From contig CANOCU010000006.1 in the NCBI GenBank assembly GCA_947564645.1, positions 38,009-102,008 on the forward strand: a stretch of 64,000 bases of DNA. Reading direction: 5' to 3'. How positions within the stretch are numbered: position 1 is the first letter of the stretch; every line of letters begins with the position of its first letter. Below the pieces are notes generated by a model. The model searched no databases and was not told the DNA's origin. It saw nothing but the letters and a program-made list of their open reading frames with translations. Position numbers and translations under genes: made by a program. This DNA is from an uncultured Lachnospiraceae bacterium (GTDB taxonomy: Bacteria > Bacillota > Clostridia > Lachnospirales > Lachnospiraceae). Below are positions 25,810 to 35,471 of this stretch, one piece after another.

Positions 25810-27560
25810 TACGCATCACCCTCCTTTTCGTCAAAGTCTCCGCTGCCTCCGGTCTGGGATTCATACACTTCACGGTAAATCTCATTGCTTAGCAGCAGCT
25901 CCTCATGGGTTCCGTAGCCGTCGATACGGCCTTCCTCCATGACAATGATATGATCCGCATGTTCGATACTGGATACGCGCTGTGCGATGATCAGCTTCGT
26001 GGTATCCGGAATCTCCTCCGCAAAAGCCCTCCGTATCTTCGCATCGGTGGCCGTATCCACGGCGCTGGTACTGTCGTCTAAGATCAGCACCTTCGGCTTC
26101 TTGAGAAGTGCTCTGGCAATGCACAGACGCTGCTTCTGTCCGCCGGATACGTTCGTGCCGCCCTGCTCTATGTAAGTGTGATAGCCCTTCGGCATCTTCT
26201 CCACAAATTCATCCGCACAGGCCAGCCGGCACACCCGTCTGCATTCCTCCTCGGTGGCGTCGGCGTTGCCCCAGCGCAGATTCTCCAGGATCGTACCCGA
26301 GAAGAGCACATTCTTCTGCAGTACCACCGACACCTGGTTCCGCAGGCTGTCCATGTCATACTCCCGCACGTCATGACCGCCCACATAGACTGCCCCTGTG
26401 GTCACATCATACAGGCGGCTGATCAGATTGACCAGACTGGTCTTCGAACTGCCCGTACCGCCCAGGATACCCACCGTCTCACCTGCCCGGATCTTCAGAT
26501 TGATATCATGCAACACCGCATTATTCTCGTCATTATAATAGGAAAAGTTCACATCCCGGAATTCGATATCGCCGCTTGGCACTTCGTGGATCGGGTTGAC
26601 CGGATTGGTCAGGTCGCTCTTTTCATTTAACACCTCACTGATCCGCCTGGCGCTGGCGATACTCATGCTCATCATGACAAAGATCATGGCCACCATCATC
26701 AGACTCATGAGAATGTTCATACAGTAGGTCATCAGACTCATCAGCTCGCCCGTCGTCAGCTCGCTCTGCACGATCATCTTCGCTCCCATCCAGCTGATCA
26801 GCAGTATGCAGGTATAGACCGTAAACTGCATCACTGGCATATTTAAGACCACATTCTTCTCTGCCTTGATGAAGATATCATAGATGGCCTGACTGGCCTT
26901 CCGTAATTTGGATGTCTCATAGTCTTCCCGCACGTAGGCTTTCACCACACGGATGGCGCTGACATTCTCCTGCACGGAGGCGTTTAACTCGTCGTACTTC
27001 GGAAAAGCCATCTGGAAATATTTCATCGCTCTTCTTATTATAAGGAAAAGAATACAGGCCAGCAGCACAAGCGCCACCAGATAGACCGTAGCCAGTCTGG
27101 CATTGATCATATAAGCCATGGACATGGCGCAGATCATGCTGATCGGCGCACGGAAACAGATACGCAGCAGCATCTGGTATGCCATCTGAATATTCGATAC
27201 ATCCGTGGTCAGCCTTGTCACCAGACCCGCCGTGCTGAACTTATCCAGGTTGGAGAAGGAGAAGGTCTGAATATTCTCAAACATCGCCTGCCGCAGATTG
27301 CGTGCAAAGCCGGTGGAGGCCCTGGCCCCGAACTTACCGCCCATGATACCGCACAGCAGACCGCACAGCGCCGCTCCCACCATAAAAGCTCCTACATAAT
27401 AGATATGGCGCATGTTCCCTGCCTCCACGCCGTCGTCTATGATCGAAGCCATCATCAACGGGATCAGCATCTCGAAGACTACCTCCAGGATCATAAAGAC
27501 CGGCGTCAGGACAGATGCTCTCTTAAATTCCTTGATCTGCGCCGCAAGTGTTTTGATCAT
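25809..27560 (-). CDS. Heterodimeric ABC exporter subunit, degenerate NBD
   Basis: This 583-residue half-transporter, first gene of the pair, has six helices (about 15-320) and an NBD with GGTGSSKTS, VSGGQKQRLCIARAL and LILDDSTSAVDTATD. Asp replaces the catalytic Glu after Walker B, the mark of the degenerate ATP site in asymmetric exporters. AAGGAG lies upstream of the ATG. The pair has its own promoter at 27630-27658. Confidence 0.92.
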   Translation of the reverse strand: MIKTLAAQIKEFKRASVLTPVFMILEVVFEMLIPLMMASIIDDGVEAGNMRHIYYVGAFMVGAALCGLLCGIMGGKFGARASTGFARNLRQAMFENIQTFSFSNLDKFSTAGLVTRLTTDVSNIQMAYQMLLRICFRAPISMICAMSMAYMINARLATVYLVALVLLACILFLIIRRAMKYFQMAFPKYDELNASVQENVSAIRVVKAYVREDYETSKLRKASQAIYDIFIKAEKNVVLNMPVMQFTVYTCILLISWMGAKMIVQSELTTGELMSLMTYCMNILMSLMMVAMIFVMMSMSIASARRISEVLNEKSDLTNPVNPIHEVPSGDIEFRDVNFSYYNDENNAVLHDINLKIRAGETVGILGGTGSSKTSLVNLISRLYDVTTGAVYVGGHDVREYDMDSLRNQVSVVLQKNVLFSGTILENLRWGNADATEEECRRVCRLACADEFVEKMPKGYHTYIEQGGTNVSGGQKQRLCIARALLKKPKVLILDDSTSAVDTATDAKIRRAFAEEIPDTTKLIIAQRVSSIEHADHIIVMEEGRIDGYGTHEELLLSNEIYREVYESQTGGSGDFDEKEGDA

Positions 27561-27629
27561 AATATAGTACTAAGCTCCTTTCTTCTTTTTGTCTCATTCC
27601 CTGTCTGTCAAAATTGTTTATCCTAAACT

Positions 27630-27658
27630 ATTATTCAACAAATAAAAAATATTGTCAA
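27630..27658 (-). promoter_or_regulatory. Promoter of the ABC exporter operon
   Basis: TTGACA (27658-27653), 17 nt, AATAAT (27635-27630). Just downstream is the small palindrome GTTTAGGATAAAC, a possible operator for an unlinked regulator. Confidence 0.65.
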
Positions 27659-27742
27659 AGGCTTCACAAAATTTTCACAGTACTTCACAGGAATTTTAGA
27701 AAAACATTAGAAAAACATCCGAACTTTTATGAAAAAAGGGAA

Positions 27743-27771
27743 TTGCTTTTCTGTCCTTGTAGTGCTATATT
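27743..27771 (+). promoter_or_regulatory. Promoter of the nucleoside-importer operon
   Basis: TTGCTT (27743-27748), 17 nt, TATATT (27766-27771). The leader that follows has a GGAACT/AGTTCC stem at 27792-27822 containing a direct repeat of TGTTAAT. No purine-riboswitch core was recognised. Confidence 0.6.
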
Positions 27772-27845
27772 AACGGATGTAGACATGCTTGGGAACTGTT
27801 AATGAACCTGTTAATAAGTTCCTTATCACAGAGAGGAGAATTAGT

Positions 27846-29099
27846 ATGAAAAAGAAAGTTTTAGCAGTTATCCTTTCTTCTGTTCTGGCCCTTTCCTTAT
27901 TCGGCTGCGGCAGTGAGCCCGCCACTGAGGAAGTACCGGCAGAAGAGGCAACAGAAAGCACCGACGAAGCGGAAGCTGCACCGGAAGCTGAGGCAGACGC
28001 TGCAGAAGCAGAGCCGGAGGCTGATGCTGATGGCGGCGAAACAGCAGAGATAGAAGAAGGCACCGACGCGGCAGCACTCAAGATCGCCATCGTCAGCAGC
28101 CCTTCCGGCGTAGACGACGGTTCTTTCAATGAAGACAACTACAACGGCATCCTGACCTTTATCGAGAGCCATCCCGACTGCACCGTGACCCCGGTACAGG
28201 AGACCACCGGCGACGTTACGGCAGCCGTACAGGCAGTGGCGGATATCGTGGCTGACTACGACGTGATCGTCTGCTGCGGTTTCCAGTTCGCAGGTATCGC
28301 TACCATCGCACAGGAGAACCCGGATGTTGATTTTATCCTGGTAGATTCTTTCCCGTCCGATGCCGAAGGCAACGAAGTGACCGTAGACAATATCTATGCC
28401 ATGCAGTTCGCTGAGCAGGAGTCCGGCTTCTTCGCAGGTATGGCAGCCGCTCTTGAGACTAAATCCGGTAAGGTAGCCGTTGTCAACGGTATCGCTTACC
28501 CTTCCAACGTAAACTATCAGTACGGTTTCGAGTGCGGTGTGAAATACGCCAATGAGACCGAAGGTCTGAATGCGGAGATCGTAGAACTTGCTTCCTATGC
28601 GGGTACGGATGTGACAGGCGCGGACGTTGGCGGTAACTATATCGGTTCCTTCGCTGACGAGGCAACCGGTAAGGTAGTCGGCAACGCACTGATCGCGGAA
28701 GGCGTAGACGTTGTATTCGTTGCGGCAGGCGCATCCGGCAACGGTGTCCTGACAGCAGTGAAAGAGGCTGAGGGCGTTATGTTTATCGGCTGTGACGTAG
28801 ACCAGTATGACGACGGCGCTAACGGCGATGCTAACGTAGTGCTGACATCCGCACTGAAGGTAATGCATCTGAACGTAGAGCGTGCGCTGAATTCCATCGT
28901 GGACGGCAGCTTTAAGGGCGCTAACGTGGTGCTGCAGGCCGACACGGATTCCACAGGCTATGTGAAGGAAGACGGCAGATGCCAGCTGTCCGCCGAGACC
29001 ATCTCCAAGATCGACGCTGCTTACGAGCAGGTGAAGGGCGGCACGATCGTTCCGGCTGCAAACTTCAACGGCGTAACACCGGAGGACTTTACCTGGTAG
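27846..29099 (+). CDS. nupN: BMP-family lipoprotein, nucleoside-binding
   Basis: This 417-residue substrate-binding lipoprotein belongs to the BMP (PnrA) family, which binds nucleosides. It has a signal peptide and lipobox LFGC, a strongly acidic E/A/D linker (about 25-75) and a periplasmic-binding-like domain (IAIVSSPSGVDDGSFNEDNYNGI at its start, later VIVCCGFQFAGI, GCDVDQYDDGANGDANVVLTSALK). GAGAGGAG precedes the ATG at 27846. The ATPase and two permease genes follow. Nucleoside specificity follows from family (B. subtilis NupNOPQ, PnrA), not from residues checked here. Confidence 0.9.
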   Translation: MKKKVLAVILSSVLALSLFGCGSEPATEEVPAEEATESTDEAEAAPEAEADAAEAEPEADADGGETAEIEEGTDAAALKIAIVSSPSGVDDGSFNEDNYNGILTFIESHPDCTVTPVQETTGDVTAAVQAVADIVADYDVIVCCGFQFAGIATIAQENPDVDFILVDSFPSDAEGNEVTVDNIYAMQFAEQESGFFAGMAAALETKSGKVAVVNGIAYPSNVNYQYGFECGVKYANETEGLNAEIVELASYAGTDVTGADVGGNYIGSFADEATGKVVGNALIAEGVDVVFVAAGASGNGVLTAVKEAEGVMFIGCDVDQYDDGANGDANVVLTSALKVMHLNVERALNSIVDGSFKGANVVLQADTDSTGYVKEDGRCQLSAETISKIDAAYEQVKGGTIVPAANFNGVTPEDFTW

Positions 29100-29150
29100 G
29101 CGAGATCTGCTTCTCGGCCTCATAAATTTGACAAATTTCATAAAAATGCG

Positions 29151-29184
29151 GGCTGCAGGAGGTTTTCTCTTGCGGCCTTTTTTA
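29151..29184 (+). terminator. Terminator after the BMP lipoprotein gene
   Basis: GGCTGCAGGAGG and CTCTTGCGGCC pair around a T4 loop and run into TTTTTTATTTT. Partial read-through would give more binding protein than ATPase and permeases, a common pattern. A 12-bp palindrome (CTATAATTATAG, 29197-29208) follows before the ATPase gene. Confidence 0.8.
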
Positions 29185-29252
29185 TTTTGCCGTATTCTAT
29201 AATTATAGTGATTTCTATTTCCATATTTTAATTTCTAAAGCGAGGGCAGCGC

Positions 29253-30791
29253 ATGTCAGATTATATTATTGAGATGAATCATATCACGAAGCGTTTTCCC
29301 GGAATCGTGGCCAACGACGACGTGTCCATCCAGATCAAAAAGGGCGAAATCTATGCCCTTCTGGGAGAGAACGGCGCCGGCAAGTCTACTTTGATGAGTA
29401 TGCTCTTCGGTATGTACGAACCGGACGAAGGCGAGATCATCATCCGCGGTGAGAAAGTGAAGATTCAGTCTCCCAACCACGCGACAAAACTGAATATCGG
29501 TATGGTACACCAACATTTTAAACTGGTCAGCAACTACACGATCGCCGAGAATATCATTATGGGCATGGAGCCCGTAAAAAAGACTCTGGGCCTTTTTCCT
29601 TCCGTAAATCTGAAGAAAGCAAATGAGGATATTCTGGAATTATCCCGCAAGTTCGGCCTGGAAGTGGATCCCACGAAGGTGATCGAACAGATCAATGTCT
29701 CCATGCAGCAGCGGGTGGAGATCCTGAAAATGCTCTACCGGGAGGCGGAGATCCTCATCTTCGACGAGCCTACGGCAGTGCTCACACCGCAGGAAATCGA
29801 GTTTCTGCTGGAGATCATCCGCAGCCTGCGCGACGACGGTAAGACCATTATCCTCATCACCCATAAACTGGAAGAGATCAAGAAGATCGCGGACCGCTGT
29901 GCGATCCTCTGCCGCGGCAGGCTGATCGACGTACTAGACGTGGCCGATACCGATACGAAGACCATGGCCAATCTAATGGTGGGCCGCGAGGTCAGCTTCA
30001 CCGTGGACAAGCCGGAACCTGAATTCGGCAAAGAAGTACTGCGTGTGGAGCATCTGACCGTCAGGAACGAAGATAAATATGAGGTGGTAAAAGATGTATC
30101 CTTCTCCATCCGGGAAGGTGAGGTCTTCGTAGTCGCCGGTGTCTCCGGCAACGGACAGATCGAACTGGCCGACGCTATCGCGGGCCTGATCAAGCCTTCC
30201 GGCGGCAAAGTGACCTTAAACGGCGCAGACATTACCTCCTGTTCCATTCGAAAAAGAAACCTGGCCGGCATCTCCTATATCCCGGAAGACCGCCATAACG
30301 TAGGACTCGTCATGGATTTTACCCTGTCCGACAATCTGGCGCTTAAGAGTTATTTCAAGGAACCTTTTTCCAAAAAGGGCGTGATACAGTCGGATGCATT
30401 CATGAAATACGGCGAGACACTGATCGGGCAGTACGATATCCGGAGCAGCCAGGGCAATGACACCATCGTCCGTTCCATGAGCGGCGGCAATCAGCAGAAG
30501 GCCATCATTGCCAGAGAGATCGAGCTGGACTCCTCTCTCACGATCTTCGTTCAGCCTACCCGCGGCCTGGATATCGGCGCGATCGAGAACATCCACAAAC
30601 AGATCGTGGATGAGCGCAATAAGGGGAAGGCAATCCTTCTGATCTCCCTGGAACTGGACGAGGTCATGAACCTGGCAGATACCATCGGCGTCATCTACAA
30701 CGGCCGAATCCAGAAGATCGCAGATGCCAGAACGCTCACGCCGACCGAGGTCGGAGAGTTTATGATGGGTGTGGGCGGAAAGCATCAATAA
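29253..30791 (+). CDS. nupO: Nucleoside ABC importer ATPase (two NBDs)
   Basis: This 512-residue protein has two tandem nucleotide-binding domains as in sugar and nucleoside importers. The first has GENGAGKST (about 37-45) and LIFDEPTAVLTPQE. The second has a reduced Walker A (GVSGNGQIE), MSGGNQQKAIIARE and FVQPTRGLD, where Gln replaces the Walker B Glu, normal for this family. Spacing and order with the two permease genes mark one operon. Confidence 0.92.
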   Translation: MSDYIIEMNHITKRFPGIVANDDVSIQIKKGEIYALLGENGAGKSTLMSMLFGMYEPDEGEIIIRGEKVKIQSPNHATKLNIGMVHQHFKLVSNYTIAENIIMGMEPVKKTLGLFPSVNLKKANEDILELSRKFGLEVDPTKVIEQINVSMQQRVEILKMLYREAEILIFDEPTAVLTPQEIEFLLEIIRSLRDDGKTIILITHKLEEIKKIADRCAILCRGRLIDVLDVADTDTKTMANLMVGREVSFTVDKPEPEFGKEVLRVEHLTVRNEDKYEVVKDVSFSIREGEVFVVAGVSGNGQIELADAIAGLIKPSGGKVTLNGADITSCSIRKRNLAGISYIPEDRHNVGLVMDFTLSDNLALKSYFKEPFSKKGVIQSDAFMKYGETLIGQYDIRSSQGNDTIVRSMSGGNQQKAIIAREIELDSSLTIFVQPTRGLDIGAIENIHKQIVDERNKGKAILLISLELDEVMNLADTIGVIYNGRIQKIADARTLTPTEVGEFMMGVGGKHQ

Positions 30792-30869
30792 CCGGACGTC
30801 TGTGTCGAAGCAGACACGGAAGTGCAAGTTTGGGAATGCGAACAGACAAGGAAAGGGATAACAGATACG

Positions 30870-31997
30870 ATGAAAAATAAGAATAACTTCCTACATAAAT
30901 TAATCTTACAGACCATCGGGCATGAGAAGCGGCAGCATTATATGATCCCCGTCTTCACGATCCTGCTCAGCCTGCTTTTCGGTATCCTGGTGATCGCCCT
31001 TCTGGGCAAAAATCCGCTGCAGGCCTATTACAATCTGCTGCAGGGTTCGGGCCTCATGCCCAAAGCCTCCTATGCAGGACATAAAGGCATGATTACGGAC
31101 TTCACCAGTTTCCTGAATGCCCTGACGCCGATGCTCTTCGCGGCGCTGGCGGTACTGATCGCCTTAAAGGCAGGACTTTTCAATATCGGTGTGTCGGGCC
31201 AGATGCTGGCTGCCGGTTTTACGGCCACCATTCTGATCGGCTATTCCGCCCTGCCCGCCGTGATCGCCAAACCGCTGGTGATCCTGACCGGCTTCGTCAT
31301 CGGCGCGCTGGCCGGTGCACTGGTCGGTTACCTGAAACACCGTTTTAACATCAACGAGGTCGTATCCACGATCATGTTCAACTATATCTTCCAGAATGTG
31401 ATCAGCTTCCTCATCAACACCTTCTACGTGGATCCTGTCTCAAGACAGTCCAGAAACGTGGGACAGGCAGGCCGCCTGACTCTGGTGGATGTGGTGGTGG
31501 GAGATTATAAGATGGATATCCCGCTAGGCATCCTGATCGCCGCCGTCGGCATCGCCGTCACCGCTTTTATCCTCAATAAGACCACGCTTGGCTTCGAGAT
31601 CAAGGCTGTGGGCAGCAGCATCCGCGCCGCAGAATATGCCGGAATCCAGGTAGGCCGTACCCGCGTGCTGGCCATGATGCTCTCCGGCGGATTTGCAGGA
31701 CTGGCAGGCGTCACCTATTATCTCGGATATTTTGCTTCCATACAGCCGAAAGTACTGGTCAGCACAGGCTACGACGCCATCGCCGTGGCTCTGCTTGGCA
31801 ACAGCTCTCCCGTCGGCATCATCTTCTCTTCCTTCCTGATCACCGTGATCTCGAAGGGAAGCACCTACATGAGTTCCACATCCGGCGTCCAGGCAGAGAT
31901 CGCCTCCGCCATAACCGGTATCATCCTGCTGTTCTCCGCCTGCGGCGCTTATGTGAAGTATAAGGTGAACCGATGGAAAGACGACAAAAGCAGCTGA
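30870..31997 (+). CDS. nupP: Nucleoside ABC importer permease 1
   Basis: This 375-residue BPD_transp_2-type permease has about eight to ten helices and the signature stretch GFEIKAVGSSIRAAEYAGI in the cytoplasmic coupling region. The ATG at 30870 with AAGGGATAAC upstream is preferred to an earlier one at 30822. It pairs with the next gene to form the channel. Confidence 0.9.
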   Translation: MKNKNNFLHKLILQTIGHEKRQHYMIPVFTILLSLLFGILVIALLGKNPLQAYYNLLQGSGLMPKASYAGHKGMITDFTSFLNALTPMLFAALAVLIALKAGLFNIGVSGQMLAAGFTATILIGYSALPAVIAKPLVILTGFVIGALAGALVGYLKHRFNINEVVSTIMFNYIFQNVISFLINTFYVDPVSRQSRNVGQAGRLTLVDVVVGDYKMDIPLGILIAAVGIAVTAFILNKTTLGFEIKAVGSSIRAAEYAGIQVGRTRVLAMMLSGGFAGLAGVTYYLGYFASIQPKVLVSTGYDAIAVALLGNSSPVGIIFSSFLITVISKGSTYMSSTSGVQAEIASAITGIILLFSACGAYVKYKVNRWKDDKSS

Positions 31998-32054
31998 CTT
32001 TCTGCAGGCGATCATTACCGATACCATAAAGCACTTTAAAATGGAGGAATTTCA

Positions 32055-33014
32055 ATGAACACGATTATCATAGACGGCTTATCCTTCGCGCTTCCGCTGT
32101 TTATCATGGCGATCGGCGGTATCTACTGCGAGCGGAGCGGCATCACCAATCTGGCGATCGAGGGACTGCAGGGATTTGGCGCTTTCTGCGGCGCACTGTT
32201 TGCAGTCTGCATCGCACAGTATTTTGCAGGCAACTCGCCGGTTCCCTTCTATCTGGCGATGCTCTTTGCCTTCCTCGGCGGTATGCTGTTCTCCCTTCTT
32301 CATGCCATGCTCTGTATCAAATTCAAGGCCAATCAGGTGATCAGCGGCGTCGTGATCAATATCCTGGCCATGGCGCTGACCGAATTTCTGACCAAACAGA
32401 TCAATGCCAGCATCTTCGGCGCGGCCTCCAACAAGTTCGTGCTGGGCGTATCCGCCCGCATCACGGTACCGGGGCTTTCGAAGATTCCCGTGCTGGGCGC
32501 GGTGTTTACGAATCTCTATCCCTTCGAGATCGTCATTGCGCTGATCGCCGTCGGCGCCTGGTACATCCTGTATAAGACCAGATTCGGCCTGCACCTGCGC
32601 GCCTGCGGCGATAATCCCCATGCGGTGGATGCTGCCGGTATCGAGGTAAGCAGGGTACGCCTGATCGCCGTCATGGCATCCGGCGCGCTGTCCGGACTCG
32701 GCGGTATCTGCTTTGCTTATTCGATCTCCGCCAACTTTTCTTCGAATATCTATTCCGGTTACGGCTATCTGGCCATCGCCGCACTGATCTTCGGCAACTG
32801 GAAGATCATGCCCACGCTGGGCGCCTGCCTGCTGTTCGGCTTTGCCCGTTCCGGCGGCTATGAACTGGTGAAGGTCCTCGAGATGCCCAGCAGCTACCAG
32901 GATCTGGTCATGGTGCTGCCCTACGTACTCACACTGCTGATGCTGATCTTTTTCAGTAAGAAGAATCACTCGCCGAAGGCGCTGGGTGAGATTTATGATA
33001 AGGGGGCAAGATAA
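32055..33014 (+). CDS. nupQ: Nucleoside ABC importer permease 2
   Basis: This 319-residue permease of the same family shows GIYCERSGITNLAIEGLQGFGAF near the N-terminus and the coupling segment LHLRACGDNPHAVDAAGIEV. GGAGG precedes the ATG. Last gene of the importer operon; a strong hairpin follows at 33091. Confidence 0.9.
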   Translation: MNTIIIDGLSFALPLFIMAIGGIYCERSGITNLAIEGLQGFGAFCGALFAVCIAQYFAGNSPVPFYLAMLFAFLGGMLFSLLHAMLCIKFKANQVISGVVINILAMALTEFLTKQINASIFGAASNKFVLGVSARITVPGLSKIPVLGAVFTNLYPFEIVIALIAVGAWYILYKTRFGLHLRACGDNPHAVDAAGIEVSRVRLIAVMASGALSGLGGICFAYSISANFSSNIYSGYGYLAIAALIFGNWKIMPTLGACLLFGFARSGGYELVKVLEMPSSYQDLVMVLPYVLTLLMLIFFSKKNHSPKALGEIYDKGAR

Positions 33015-33035
33015 CAAAAGTAAATTTGCTTCGCA
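33011..33035 (+). repeat. 25-nt repeat, copy 1
   Basis: This copy overlaps the nupQ stop codon and matches 51867-51891 at 24 of 25 positions, with AAAAGTAAATTTGCTTCGCA identical in both. Each is followed some distance on by GCCTCG. Nature unknown. Confidence 0.6.
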
Positions 33036-33090
33036 CGCAGCCTCGAAAATCCGGAAAGACTTCCCATAAAAATGTAAAGCCCATTTAAAA

Positions 33091-33125
33091 GACGGCAATC
33101 TGCTTATATGCTGCAGAATGCCGTC
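33091..33125. terminator. Bidirectional terminator hairpin
   Basis: GACGGCAATCTGC pairs with GCAGAATGCCGTC (12 of 13). On the minus strand it is followed by TTTTAAAT and terminates the EEP-family gene; on the plus strand it ends the nup operon with a weaker T-tract. Confidence 0.75.
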
Positions 33126-33156
33126 TCCTGTTTGTCTGGCGTACACGTCGCGCCTG

Positions 33157-34263
33157 TCATTTCAATTCAAATTCCATCAACACCGGATCATGGTCTGAAT
33201 AAGCATAGCCCGTATCTATATGCCTGTAAGATCTGACGATCACATTATCCGAAACAATAAATCCGTCCAGCGTCACCGTATAGGTCGTTTCTTCACTGTA
33301 AGGCTCATCGGCGCTGCGGCAGGTATTATGAGCCGTGTCTTCCTCTGTCACACCGCTGTCATCTATGGCCATCCGGAATCCTTCCGGCAGACTCTCCCGC
33401 GGAAAAGGATAGGCCCATTCCGGCGCATTCTCCGGCGCTTCCGTCTTCAGATTATGGTTAAAATCCCCGCCGCAGATCACGTAGTTTCCCGCTTCGTAGT
33501 CCGCCGTCATGTCTTCATAAAGCATGGCAAGCTGTCCCGCTCTAATCTCGTCACTGCTGCCGTAAGCCGACATATGCATGTTGTAGAGACAGAGCATTCT
33601 GCCACCCGCAGCGGCGCTCGTCCCTGGTTCTCCTGACAACGCCGATAACGGAATCCGTGAGATTGAATAACACCGATCCAGATCCACGAACCTGGAGAAA
33701 GATTCCGATATGGGAAGGCTCCTCCTGATAGCATCTGTGATCTCTGCTCTGGAGTACGTCACCACACCCGCCTTATTCGCCCCATGCGGCTCCCAGGGTG
33801 GGAAAAACAGGAACGGCGAATCATAATTCTGAGCGTAAGTGTAATAGTACCCTTCCATAAACTGATTCAACAGCTCCAGTTCGTCGATGTGATACGAGCG
33901 CGTTCCGTCCCTGTCCACTTCCTGCAAAAGCGCAAAGTCCGGATCCACCTCACTGATGACGCCCGCCGCTCCGCAGACTGCGGCCGTCACGCTGTCCGCA
34001 TCCTTCCCCCAGGAAGACTTGCCGCCGTCCATGAAGAAACTGTAGTCCGGCAGGTATGCGCCGAAGCCGATGTTGTAGGACAGAATAGTATAGGGCTCAC
34101 CGGAGTGATACGCCTCGTTCTCTGAAGACATGTTCCTGCCAACCTCCAGAGTCAGTTGATCCGGAAGTCGCTCATAAGCGGCAAAGACATAGATCACATA
34201 GCCTATAAGGATCAGAACTATGATGAGAAAGATTGCGACGATCCATTTGAATGCTTTTTTCAT
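33157..34263 (-). CDS. Endonuclease/exonuclease/phosphatase-family protein, membrane-anchored
   Basis: This 368-residue protein has one N-terminal helix (WIVAIFLIIVLILIGYVIYVFAAY, shown in part) and an extracytoplasmic EEP domain. Family motifs are ILSYNIGFGAY, ALLQEVDRDGTRSYHI, VICGGDFNHNL and the C-terminal YSDHDPVLMEF with the catalytic SDH. It may hydrolyse nucleic acid, phospholipid or inositol phosphates outside the membrane. GGGGG precedes the ATG at 34263; a GTG four codons earlier is also possible. Confidence 0.88.
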   Translation of the reverse strand: MKKAFKWIVAIFLIIVLILIGYVIYVFAAYERLPDQLTLEVGRNMSSENEAYHSGEPYTILSYNIGFGAYLPDYSFFMDGGKSSWGKDADSVTAAVCGAAGVISEVDPDFALLQEVDRDGTRSYHIDELELLNQFMEGYYYTYAQNYDSPFLFFPPWEPHGANKAGVVTYSRAEITDAIRRSLPISESFSRFVDLDRCYSISRIPLSALSGEPGTSAAAGGRMLCLYNMHMSAYGSSDEIRAGQLAMLYEDMTADYEAGNYVICGGDFNHNLKTEAPENAPEWAYPFPRESLPEGFRMAIDDSGVTEEDTAHNTCRSADEPYSEETTYTVTLDGFIVSDNVIVRSYRHIDTGYAYSDHDPVLMEFELK

Positions 34264-34360
34264 GTTGTCCCCCACTGCTTTTGCTACAGATTTCTATAAA
34301 TCAAACTCGTGAAATAACGTCCGCTGATATTCCGCGTCTTCTGATGAACGCTGCAGATCC

Positions 34361-34906
34361 TCAATCCGACCCTGCTCCAGCAGGAGTCTTGTCAAGCGGT
34401 TCACACGGTCTATGCCCTGTTAATGTCTCATACAAGATGCTATGTTCCAGGCAATAATCTATCGCCGCATTCAATGTATACTGCTTAGAAAAATCTGACA
34501 GATACTGTCTGAAGGTGCGATGTGCACGCTTTATAGAATTTTCTGATAATTCTATGATAATCAAATACGAACTATTTGTCAACCATACACCGTCACTTTC
34601 ATTTATAGCCATATGTATTAAATCAGGAACCTCCTCAGATAGCATCCGCATCACGCCATCTTCCGCATAAACATGTTCCCTTGCCACAAAATCTCTGTTG
34701 TGAGCCGTCCCTTCAAAAGCAAAGATCAGGTTATTATACAGAAATGCCTGCCGCACAGAAGACAGCACCTCCGTCCCATAATTAATATCAAAACAGAAAT
34801 CACACTTTTCAAAAAATTCCTCTATTTCGTCTGCCCAGCGTTGTAAAGACAAACCGGACATTTGCTCCGATGCGGCGAAGTACCTTCGCCCTGTATGCCT
34901 GCGCAT
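34361..34906 (-). CDS. Hypothetical protein, 181 residues
   Basis: I do not recognise this protein. It is soluble and acidic in the middle (DEIEEFFEKCDFCFDINYGTE), with an ISY-type start after GGGGCGG. The C-terminus ends in a proline/glycine-rich stretch that looks out of frame with the rest, so the 3' end may be degraded. It lies in a tract of weakly conserved, lower-GC sequence with other remnants and no operon partner. The gap 34907-35019 upstream shows nothing clear. Confidence 0.5.
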   Translation of the reverse strand: MRRHTGRRYFAASEQMSGLSLQRWADEIEEFFEKCDFCFDINYGTEVLSSVRQAFLYNNLIFAFEGTAHNRDFVAREHVYAEDGVMRMLSEEVPDLIHMAINESDGVWLTNSSYLIIIELSENSIKRAHRTFRQYLSDFSKQYTLNAAIDYCLEHSILYETLTGHRPCEPLDKTPAGAGSD

Positions 34907-35019
34907 ATTCCGGTCCGCCCCTGACTCAATAATAGAAATGATGAAAACTATATACCATACTAATCCTCCAGATAAAACTGCCAGGACAGCACATCCCGCT
35001 TTTTTTCCGAGAAAAGGCG

Positions 35020-35232
35020 TTAGGAAACAAAAAACGGTGTGGATAAGGAATTAAAGAAGATCCTGTGCTGTGTCAATCCGGCTTTTTCAAGAACATGAAC
35101 GACAAAATCCGTCCTGGTGCGGAAAAATTCCACTTCTTCCCCGTCGTTTAGGATGATATCCCCTGTCACTCTGATCCTCTTGTTTCGGATGATGCCGGAT
35201 GTAACTGCTAACGTATTTTTATGGTTACATAG
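35020..35232 (-). pseudogene. Possible 3' gene remnant, about 70 codons
   Basis: Within the 565-bp gap 34907-35471, a minus-strand frame of 70 codons between two stops has coding-like composition (RNKRIRVTGDIILNDGEEVEFF..., LEKAGLTQHRIFFNSLSTPF). It has no ATG; a GTG with AGAGG upstream could start a 50-residue product. I see no family. It may be the tail of a deleted gene. The remaining gap (35233-35471) is AT-rich and shows no gene. Confidence 0.3.
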
Positions 35233-35471
35233 TTATCCTATCGCGCAATTATCGTTTTTTCGAATATATTTTTTACAAAAATTACTTGCAAAATACACTT
35301 CATCATGATACCATAAATTACACATATCTGGGAATCCAAAGTTCTGATATCACGTCTGTTATACGTCATCTTTTCTTAGTGGCTCCCATTTATGCAATTT
35401 TTACGGGCAGACCAACATACAGAAAATTATGACCTAACAGCAGATGAATCATAACAAGGAGGTACTTATAC

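Noticed and set aside
27772-27845. Purine riboswitch before the nucleoside importer
   Set aside because: The leader is about 75 nt with one weak stem and lacks the conserved loop-loop core.
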